Assembly: GCA_003477305.1 (NCBI GenBank) | Contig: DMTN01000071.1 | Coordinates: 1 to 5,606, forward strand | DNA: 5,606 bases | DNA from: Acholeplasmatales bacterium | GTDB lineage: Bacteria; Bacillota_I; Bacilli_A; Izemoplasmatales; Hujiaoplasmataceae | Reading direction: 5' to 3' | Shown here: one piece after another, positions 1-5,121 of the stretch | Layout of the letters: each line of letters begins with the position of its first letter | Position numbering within the stretch: position 1 is the first letter of the stretch | Position numbers and translations under genes: made by a program | The notes under the pieces: generated by a model | Database searches by the model: none | Seen by the model: only the letters and a program-made list of their open reading frames with translations | Told to the model about the DNA's origin: nothing

Positions 1-801
1 CACGGCAACGGTCCGCAGGTCGGCATGATCAATCTTGCGTTCGAGACCGCCGCCCGCGCCGGCGCCATGTCGCATCCCATGCCGTTTCCGGAATGCGGCG
101 CGATGAGCCAGGGATACATCGGCTACCATCTGCAGAACGCGCTCAACCGCGAACTCGCGGACCGCGGCATCGCCAGACGCGCGGTCACGGTCGTCACCCA
201 GGTCGAAGTCGATCCGACCGATTCCGCCTTCCAGAACCCGACAAAACCGATCGGCGCCTTCTACACGAAGGAAAATGCCGAGAAGCTTTCGGCCGCCAAC
301 GGCTATGCGATGAAGGAAGACGCGGGACGCGGTTATCGCCGCGTGATCGCCAGTCCGAAACCGCAGAACGTCGTCGAACTGCCGATGATCAAGACCCTCG
401 TCGACGCCGGATACGTCGTCATCGCCGTCGGCGGCGGCGGCATCCCGGTGATCCGTGACGGCAACGGCTATACCGGCGTCCCGGCCGTCATCGACAAGGA
501 CTTCGCCAGCCAGACGCTCGCCGATTTGCTCGACGCCGACATGCTGTTCATCCTCACGGCCGTCGAACACGTCTCGCTCAACTATGGAAAACCCGACCAG
601 ATCGACCTCGAAGTCCTCAAGATCAACGAGGCCCTCGACTTCATCGCCCAGGGTCATTTCGCCAAAGGCTCGATGCTTCCGAAAGTCGAGGCCGCCGTCC
701 GCTTCGCCGCGAAGAAAGACGGACGCGTCGCCGTGATCGGCGCCCTCGAGAAGGCGTCCCTGGCGATCGAAGGGAAGTCGGGAACGCGCGTCGAGCGCTG
801 A
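1..801 (+). CDS. arcC: Carbamate kinase, 5'-truncated by the window edge
   Basis: Carbamate kinase catalyses reversible phosphate transfer between carbamoyl phosphate and ADP, giving ATP, ammonia and CO2 in the catabolic direction; it is a cytosolic dimer of the amino acid kinase fold. The frame is already open at base 1 and begins with HGNGPQVG, the family's substrate-binding signature, which normally lies near residue 50 of about 310. The visible 266 codons are therefore everything except roughly the first 50 residues, and the ATG at base 25 is internal. Other family blocks follow in order: TQVEVDPTD, NPTKPIG, KEDAGRGYRR, SPKP, VGGGGIPVI, VIDKDFAS, NYGKPD, GHFAKGSMLPK and a C-terminal EGKSGTRV. 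No frameshift or missing motif is seen. The gene could serve arginine deiminase, agmatine, allantoin or purine breakdown; the molybdenum hydroxylase operon next door makes purine or ureide breakdown most likely, but that is inference. The 182-base gap and promoter downstream suggest it ends its own transcription unit. Confidence 0.96.
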   Translation, partial: HGNGPQVGMINLAFETAARAGAMSHPMPFPECGAMSQGYIGYHLQNALNRELADRGIARRAVTVVTQVEVDPTDSAFQNPTKPIGAFYTKENAEKLSAANGYAMKEDAGRGYRRVIASPKPQNVVELPMIKTLVDAGYVVIAVGGGGIPVIRDGNGYTGVPAVIDKDFASQTLADLLDADMLFILTAVEHVSLNYGKPDQIDLEVLKINEALDFIAQGHFAKGSMLPKVEAAVRFAAKKDGRVAVIGALEKASLAIEGKSGTRVER

Positions 802-847
802 TTCCATCCTGCCCGCGTAAGGCGCGGACACGCGATTTTCAACTAAT

Positions 848-861
848 TATCGTATTCGATA
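848..861. promoter_or_regulatory. Candidate activator site: 5-4-5 palindrome abutting the -35
   Basis: TATCG-TATT-CGATA is a perfect inverted repeat with 5-base arms and a 4-base spacer. Its centre (854.5) is about 42 bases upstream of the predicted transcription start. The 5-N4-5 architecture and a position near -41.5 are those of class II activator sites for Crp/Fnr-family regulators, although the arm sequence is not the classical FNR one (TTGAT/ATCAA). Short palindromes also arise by chance in AT-rich DNA, so this is only a candidate. Confidence 0.35.
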
Positions 862-890
862 TAGAAAAATATATGCGTCGGTGATATAAT
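862..890 (+). promoter_or_regulatory. Sigma-70/SigA-type promoter with extended -10
   Basis: The -10 element is a perfect TATAAT at 885-890, preceded by TG at 882-883, giving an extended -10 (TGaTATAAT). A weak -35 candidate, TAGAAA (4 of 6 matches to TTGACA), lies at 862-867 with the ideal 17-base spacer. The predicted transcription start is near 896-898. It lies in the only AT-rich stretch of the window, between carbamate kinase and the cofactor-enzyme gene, and should drive all five downstream overlapping genes. The weak -35 suits either the extended -10 alone or activator help. Confidence 0.75.
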
Positions 891-919
891 AACCTTCAAA
901 TCAACTTTCCATGAAGGTT
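891..919. promoter_or_regulatory. Candidate operator: 8-bp inverted repeat across the start site
   Basis: AACCTTCA (891-898) and TGAAGGTT (912-919) are perfect inverted repeats separated by 13 bases, with arm centres 21 bases (two helical turns) apart. The left arm touches the -10 and covers the predicted start, so most of it would be missing from RNA made by this promoter. That favours a DNA-level site for a dimeric repressor over an RNA hairpin. Read-through RNA from the carbamate kinase gene could fold it, but the stem is AT-rich and the nearest U-run (933-940) begins 13 bases later, so it makes a poor terminator. Confidence 0.4.
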
Positions 920-950
920 TCATCCGGGCATATTTTTTTTATAGTCCAAC

Positions 951-964
951 TGAAAGCGTTTTTA
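951..964. promoter_or_regulatory. cre-like element (possible CcpA site) in the leader
   Basis: TGAAAGCGTTTTTA matches the Bacillus catabolite-responsive element consensus TGWNANCGNTNWCA at every specified position except one (T for C at position 13), including the central CG and flanking A/T. It lies about 55 bases downstream of the predicted transcription start and just before the Shine-Dalgarno site, where CcpA is known to repress by roadblock. The call depends on the organism having a CcpA-type regulator, which the window cannot show. Confidence 0.4.
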
Positions 965-983
965 CAAAGACGGAGGAACACCC

Positions 984-1565
984 ATGACCCAGGCGATCAT
1001 CCTCGCCGGCGGCTTTTCAAGCCGGGCCGGCATGAACAAAATGACGTTGCCGTTCCGCGGTCGGCCGCTGATCGGACACGCCGTCGCATGCGTCGAACCT
1101 TTCGTCGACCAGGTCATCGTGGTGACCGGTCGATTCCACGACGACATCGTCGAGGTCCTTTCGGGCGATCCGAAAGTCACTTTCGTCCGCAATCCCCTGT
1201 TCGAACGGGGGATGTTCGATTCGGTCCGCTGCGGCGTCGGCGCCGCCACCGGGGATGTTCTCATCCTGCCCGGGGACATGCCGCTCGTCCGGCCGGATAC
1301 AGTGCGCGCGTTGCTTGCGGCGACCGGCGAGATCCGCGTTCCGGGGTATCAGAAGAAGACGGGTCACCCGATCTTCATCGCCGCCGGTCTGCGCCACAAA
1401 CTGCTTTCGGCGGACGAAACGGACGATCTTCGGAGTTTCCGGGACCGCGCCGGCTTCACCGTCGTACCGACCGAAGATCCCGGCATCCTGATCGACATCG
1501 ATTCGATCGACGACTACCGGAAACTGAAGACAGAAAATAAGGAGGAACCACCCCATGCGGATTGA
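984..1565 (+). CDS. mocA: MocA/YgfJ-type molybdenum cofactor nucleotidyltransferase
   Basis: This 193-residue cytosolic enzyme belongs to the MobA-like NTP transferase family. It most likely transfers a CMP moiety to molybdopterin to make the dinucleotide cofactor used by xanthine dehydrogenase-family enzymes. The N-terminal nucleotide-binding loop is LAGGFSSRAGMNK (residues 7-19), followed by VVTGR (46-50), a GMFDSVRCGV block (76-85), the metal-binding GDMP (97-100), TGHPIF (126-131) and a C-terminal DIDSIDDY (171-178). The GHPI and DID blocks match MocA and E. coli YgfJ rather than MobA. Two loop positions are unusual: Gly9 gives LAGG, as in GTP-using MobA, where MocA has LAAG, and Ala15 replaces the usual Met of SxRMG. 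The ATG at 984 has GGAGG at 972-976 with a 7-base gap. The 3' end overlaps the FAD-subunit gene by 11 bases, so it is the first gene of the operon and probably supplies cofactor for the enzyme encoded behind it. The family is sure; CTP rather than GTP use is inferred. Confidence 0.88.
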   Translation: MTQAIILAGGFSSRAGMNKMTLPFRGRPLIGHAVACVEPFVDQVIVVTGRFHDDIVEVLSGDPKVTFVRNPLFERGMFDSVRCGVGAATGDVLILPGDMPLVRPDTVRALLAATGEIRVPGYQKKTGHPIFIAAGLRHKLLSADETDDLRSFRDRAGFTVVPTEDPGILIDIDSIDDYRKLKTENKEEPPHAD

Positions 1566-2364
1566 AACGGTCCTGAAACCGGCTTCCCTCGAGGAAGCTT
1601 ACAAGGCGATCGCGGCGGACAAGAACGCCGTCCCGTTCGCCGGCGGCGCGTGGATCAAACTGACCCTCAAGGAGATTTCGACCGCGGTCCTGCTGGACGG
1701 TCTCGGCCTCGAAAAGATCAAGGTCACGGGTGCGACGGTTGAGATCGGCGCGCTCGCGACCCTATCCGACGTCGCCTCGCACCCGGTTCTCGGGAGTCTC
1801 TACGGCGGGATGCTTGCGGATGCCTGTCGCCATGTGATGGGAATCAACGTCCAGAACGTCGCGACCCTCGGGGGTTCGGTGATGGGCGGCTATGCCTTCT
1901 CCGATGTCCTCACCGCACTCCTCGCCACCGATGCGACCCTGCGTTTCCAAAAGCACGAACCGATGAAACTCGCGGACTACCTGGATCGAAAGGCGAGTTT
2001 CCGCGACCTCCTCGTCGGCATCTCGATTCCGCAAAGAAACGGCCGCGGCGTCTTCAAGAAGATCTCCCGCACCCGGCTCGACTTCGCGGTCATCAACCTC
2101 GCCGTCACCAACGTGAACGGCCTCTACCTGATCGCCGTCGGCGCCCGACCGGGCGTCGCCCGGCTGGCGAAGATCGCCGCCGACCGGCTGAACGAGATCC
2201 ATCCCGTGTCGCGTTTCGACCTCGACCGCGCCGTCTCCGACGCCCTCGCCGAACTCGATTTCGGATCCAATAACCGCGCTTCCGAGGAGTATCGCCGGGC
2301 ACTCGCCCGCGTGCTCTTGCTCCGCGCCCTGAAAGAGGTGACCTTCGATGATCGTCAACGTTGA
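1555..2364 (+). CDS. xdhB: FAD-binding subunit of a xanthine dehydrogenase-family enzyme
   Basis: This 269-residue protein has the size and layout of the FAD (medium) subunit of three-subunit molybdenum hydroxylases, which receives electrons from the [2Fe-2S] subunit and passes them to NAD+ or another acceptor. The N-terminal FAD-binding domain (about residues 1-165) shows the pyrophosphate-loop motif FAGGAW (28-33) and NVQNVATLGGSV (98-109), the family's NxATIGGN block with Ser for the last Asn, then a YAFSD segment (113-117) at the usual xxxSD position. The C-terminal domain (about 168-265) begins FKKISRTRLDFAV and ends with the typical EEYRRALARVLLLRAL helix. The start has AAGGAGG at 1539-1545 with a 9-base gap. 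It overlaps the upstream gene by 11 bases and the [2Fe-2S] gene by 17, indicating coupled translation. The AGG-x-W loop and overall size recall E. coli YgfM as well as XdhB. The electron acceptor cannot be read from this sequence. Confidence 0.9.
   Translation: MRIETVLKPASLEEAYKAIAADKNAVPFAGGAWIKLTLKEISTAVLLDGLGLEKIKVTGATVEIGALATLSDVASHPVLGSLYGGMLADACRHVMGINVQNVATLGGSVMGGYAFSDVLTALLATDATLRFQKHEPMKLADYLDRKASFRDLLVGISIPQRNGRGVFKKISRTRLDFAVINLAVTNVNGLYLIAVGARPGVARLAKIAADRLNEIHPVSRFDLDRAVSDALAELDFGSNNRASEEYRRALARVLLLRALKEVTFDDRQR
2335..2341 (+). promoter_or_regulatory. Ribosome binding site inside xdhB for xdhC
   Basis: GAGGTGA lies inside the last codons of the FAD-subunit gene, 6 bases before the ATG at 2348. 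It is a seven-base match to the anti-Shine-Dalgarno sequence and supports that start despite the 17-base overlap. Confidence 0.7.
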
Positions 2365-2800
2365 TGTGAACGGCCGGCTGCGATCGTTTGACGTCCTTCC
2401 CGGCGCTTTCCTGCTCGACGTTTTGCGCGAGGCCGGCTATACCTCGGTCCGTCGCGGCTGCGACTCGACCTCATGCGGCATCTGCACCGTCCTCGTCGAC
2501 GGAAAACCCGTCCCTTCCTGTTCGTATCTGGCAATCCGCGCCGAAGGCAAAAAGGTGACCACCGTCGAAGGCATCCCCGACGAAGCCGCCCGGCTCGCCC
2601 GCCATTTCGGCGAAGAAGGCGCCGACCAGTGCGGCTATTGCAATCCCTCGCTCGCCCTCGCCGTGTATGCGCTGAAGCAGATCAATCCGGGCGCCTCCGA
2701 CGACGAGATCCGCGTCTGGCTCGTCGGGAACCTGTGCCGGTGTTCGGGCTATCAGTCCCAGCTCGTCGCGATCAAGCGCTATCTGGAGGAACGGCCATGA
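2348..2800 (+). CDS. xdhC: [2Fe-2S] subunit of a xanthine dehydrogenase-family enzyme
   Basis: This 150-residue protein is the small electron-transfer subunit that links the molybdenum centre to FAD. The N-terminal plant-type ferredoxin domain (about 1-75) carries Cys38, Cys43, Cys46 and Cys58 (CX4CX2CX11C). The C-terminal four-helix domain (about 80-150) carries Cys95, Cys98, Cys130 and Cys132 (CX2C and CRC) for the second cluster, next to the pterin. All eight ligands are present and the length is normal. Two segments depart from the common form: CDSTSCGIC in place of the usual CxxGxCGAC, and QCGYCNPS in place of QCGFCTPG. Similar variants occur in clostridial xanthine dehydrogenases as I recall them, so they probably mark a clade rather than damage. 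The TGA stop overlaps the ATG of the catalytic subunit gene (ATGA at 2797-2800), so the two are translationally coupled. The protein has no signal peptide, consistent with a cytosolic enzyme. Confidence 0.95.
   Translation: MIVNVDVNGRLRSFDVLPGAFLLDVLREAGYTSVRRGCDSTSCGICTVLVDGKPVPSCSYLAIRAEGKKVTTVEGIPDEAARLARHFGEEGADQCGYCNPSLALAVYALKQINPGASDDEIRVWLVGNLCRCSGYQSQLVAIKRYLEERP
2785..2790 (+). promoter_or_regulatory. Ribosome binding site that fixes the xdhA start
   Basis: GGAGGA lies 6 bases before the ATG at 2797. The frame stays open upstream to 2473, but that stretch encodes an Arg/Pro-rich shadow of the [2Fe-2S] gene. Homology to the family begins exactly at MNVVNKPLASLDG, so this site and the ATGA overlap settle the start. 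Confidence 0.85.
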
Positions 2801-5121
2801 ACGTCGTCAACAAACCGCTCGCTTCCCTTGACGGAAAAGCCCTGATGATGGGGCGCCCGGCCTATACCGACGATTTCGCCCTGCCGCAGTCGCTGGTCGT
2901 CAAGGTCCTCCGCAGTCCGCATCCGTTCGCCAAAATCGTTTCGATCGATTGCATCGAGGCGCGCGCCCTTCCCGGCGTCGCGACCGTCCTCACCCACCAG
3001 GATTTCAAGCGGATCGCCTTCACCCGCGCCGGGCAGGGATACCCGGAACCGTCGCCGCACGACAAGTTCGTGCTCGACGCATACGTCCGCTATGTCGGCG
3101 ACGAAGTCGCGATCGTCGCGGCCGTCGATCTTCAAACCGCCGAGGCCGCGGTCGCGGCCATCAGGGTCCAGTATGAACTCCTGCCGCCGGTCCTCGACAT
3201 GGAAACCGCCGTCGACAATCCCTCCGTCCTTCATCCGGAACCCGAAGCCTGCGAAATGTTCCCGATCGGCTTCGAACCGAAGCGGAACATCGCCGCCGGC
3301 TACAAGATGAACGTCGGCGACGTCGAAGCCGTCCTGAAGACGTGCGAAGTCGTCGTGAAGCAAACGTACCACACCACTGCCCAGGCCCACGTCGCGATGG
3401 AGACGCACGCCGCCAACGCCCATTTCGACCATCAGAACCGCCTCGTCATCCATGCGACGACGCAGACTCCCGTCCACGTCCGCCGCATCATTTCCCAGGC
3501 GCTGGAGTATCCGATCGCCAACATCCGCGTGATCAAGCCGCGCGTCGGCGGCGGCTTCGGCGGAAAGCAGGCGATCGCGGCCGAGATCATCGTCGCCGCC
3601 GTCGCGATCAAGACCGGGATGCCGTGCCGTTACGTCTTCACCCGCAAGGAAGTCTTCGAAGCGAGCTATTCGCGCCATCCGATGAAAATCGAGATGACGC
3701 TCGGGGCGATGAAGGACGGGACCCTGAAGGCGATCGACTGCCAGGTTCTTTCCGACACCGGCGCGTACGGCGAGCACGCCCTCACCGTCTTCATGGTGAC
3801 GGGCTCGAAGGTTTTGCCGCTGTACAACAAGGTCGAGGCCGTCCGGTTCGCCGGAACGGTCGTGTATACGAACCATACGCCGGCCGGCGCTTTCCGCGGC
3901 TACGGCGCGATCCAGGGCAATTTCGCGCTCGAATCGGCGATCGACGAACTGTGCGTCGAACTGCAGTGCGATCCGCTCGCGTTCCGCCGCAAGAACATGA
4001 TGCGCGAAGGCGAGACTTCGCCGATCTTCGCGATCATGGGCGAAGGCACCGAAGGCACCGCGATGACGATGGACACCTGCAAGCTCCCGTTCTGCGTCGA
4101 CCGCGGCGCCGAACTCTGCGACTGGGCGCACAACCATCCGCGCCGCATCATCGCGAAGAACCGCGTCCGCGCCGTCGGCATGGCGATCGCCATGCAGGGG
4201 AGCGGGATTCCCTTGATCGACATGGCGGCCGCCACCGTCAAACTGAACGACGACGGCTTCTACAATCTGCTCATCGGCGCAACCGACATCGGCCAGAAGT
4301 CCGACACGATCCTCGCGCAAATCGCCGCCGAGGCCCTCGGCACGACGCTCGACAAAATCGTCGTGACGTCCTCGGACACCGACGTGACCCCGTTCGACAC
4401 CGGCGCCTACGCCTCCTCGACGACGTATGTTTCCGGCAACGCCGTCCTCAAGGCGGCGACGAAGATGAAGGAAACGCTCATCGCCGAAGCCGCGATCGTG
4501 CTCGGGACGACGCGCGACCAGGTTGCCTTCGACGGCACGACGTTCGTCGCCGAAACCGGCCGCTTGTCCCTGAAGGACCTTTCCAACCGGCTTTTCTACA
4601 ACCACGACCAGAAGCAGCTGTCCGTCACCGAAAGCTTCTGCGGGCACAAGTCGCCGCCGCCCTTCATGGCCGGGTTCGCGACCGTCGAGGTCGACCTCGA
4701 AACCGGCGAAGTCGAATTGATCGATTATGCGTCGGTCGTCGATTGCGGCACCACGATCAACCCGAAACTGGCCCAGGGCCAGGTCGAAGGCGGCATCGTC
4801 CAGGGCATCGGGATGACCCTCTTCGAGGACCCGATCTACGGCAAAGACGGGAAAACCGTGAACAACGATCTGTTGTCCTACAAGATCCCGACCCGCCTCG
4901 AAATCAAGAAACTCACGACCGAGTTCGCCATCTCCTACGAGGAGAGCGGTCCGTTCGGCGCCAAGTCGGTCGCCGAGATCGGCATCGACACGCCGCCCGC
5001 GGCGCTTGCGAACGCGATCTACAGCGCCGTCGGCGTGCGCATCCGCACACTGCCGATCACACCCGAAAAGATCTGGCGCGGGATGCAGCTCCGCGCCGGC
5101 AAACAGGAGGAATCGAAATGA
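2797..5121 (+). CDS. xdhA: Molybdopterin-binding catalytic subunit, xanthine dehydrogenase family
   Basis: This 774-residue subunit holds the molybdenum cofactor and hydroxylates the substrate with oxygen from water. The a/b hammerhead domain spans about residues 15-130 (GRPAYTDDF at 19-27, YVGDEVAIVAA at 99-109), followed by the first (about 150-390) and second (about 410-700) cofactor-binding domains. Key motifs are ETHAA (202-206), GGGFGGKQ (251-258), TRKE (282-285), AGAFRGYGAIQ (363-373), the GATDIGQKSDTILAQ segment (494-508), DTGAYASSTTY (524-534), EGGIVQGIG (664-672) and GPFGAKSVAEIG (718-729). Glu727 aligns with the catalytic Glu1261 of bovine xanthine oxidase. Glu285 and Arg367 align with Glu802 and Arg880, which position purines and are changed in aldehyde oxidases. 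That supports a purine substrate such as xanthine or hypoxanthine, but exact substrate preference is inferred. The length is normal for the separate-subunit form and the frame is intact. It overlaps its neighbours by four bases at each end. Whether the active site needs selenium cannot be read from the sequence. Confidence 0.95.
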   Translation: MNVVNKPLASLDGKALMMGRPAYTDDFALPQSLVVKVLRSPHPFAKIVSIDCIEARALPGVATVLTHQDFKRIAFTRAGQGYPEPSPHDKFVLDAYVRYVGDEVAIVAAVDLQTAEAAVAAIRVQYELLPPVLDMETAVDNPSVLHPEPEACEMFPIGFEPKRNIAAGYKMNVGDVEAVLKTCEVVVKQTYHTTAQAHVAMETHAANAHFDHQNRLVIHATTQTPVHVRRIISQALEYPIANIRVIKPRVGGGFGGKQAIAAEIIVAAVAIKTGMPCRYVFTRKEVFEASYSRHPMKIEMTLGAMKDGTLKAIDCQVLSDTGAYGEHALTVFMVTGSKVLPLYNKVEAVRFAGTVVYTNHTPAGAFRGYGAIQGNFALESAIDELCVELQCDPLAFRRKNMMREGETSPIFAIMGEGTEGTAMTMDTCKLPFCVDRGAELCDWAHNHPRRIIAKNRVRAVGMAIAMQGSGIPLIDMAAATVKLNDDGFYNLLIGATDIGQKSDTILAQIAAEALGTTLDKIVVTSSDTDVTPFDTGAYASSTTYVSGNAVLKAATKMKETLIAEAAIVLGTTRDQVAFDGTTFVAETGRLSLKDLSNRLFYNHDQKQLSVTESFCGHKSPPPFMAGFATVEVDLETGEVELIDYASVVDCGTTINPKLAQGQVEGGIVQGIGMTLFEDPIYGKDGKTVNNDLLSYKIPTRLEIKKLTTEFAISYEESGPFGAKSVAEIGIDTPPAALANAIYSAVGVRIRTLPITPEKIWRGMQLRAGKQEESK
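5105..5110 (+). promoter_or_regulatory. Ribosome binding site for the membrane protein gene
   Basis: AGGAGG lies inside the last codons of xdhA, 7 bases before the ATG at 5118. It favours that start over the in-frame ATG at 5133, which has no comparable site. Confidence 0.75.

Noticed and set aside
813..838. Possible terminator after carbamate kinase (CCGCG/CGCGG stem at 813-827, ATTTT at 834-838)
   Set aside because: The stem is only five pairs and the T-run is four bases and not adjacent to it; transcription may end elsewhere or read through.
933..940. Run of eight T in the leader as an attenuator
   Set aside because: No GC-rich hairpin directly precedes it, and the only nearby inverted repeat starts before the predicted transcript.
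911..1540. A 209-codon frame starting inside the leader and overlapping mocA
   Set aside because: There is no ribosome binding site, and it becomes an Arg-rich out-of-frame shadow of mocA; it is also unlikely as a leader peptide.
2473..2796. Upstream extension of the xdhA frame (108 codons)
   Set aside because: It encodes Arg/Pro-rich shadow sequence of the [2Fe-2S] gene; family homology and the Shine-Dalgarno site place the start at 2797.
2779..4647. A 622-codon open frame on the minus strand opposite xdhA
   Set aside because: Its translation is rich in Arg, Asp and Gly with no family motif, as expected for the mirror of GC-rich codons; the plus-strand gene is unmistakable.
2797..5121. A selenocysteine codon or recoding in the molybdenum subunit
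   Set aside because: The frame has no internal TGA. Selenium in this enzyme class is labile and not encoded, so sequence cannot decide it.
1..5121. Mollicute-type code with TGA as Trp
   Set aside because: All five complete gene ends use TGA at the expected protein C-termini, and Trp is encoded by TGG, so the standard code holds.
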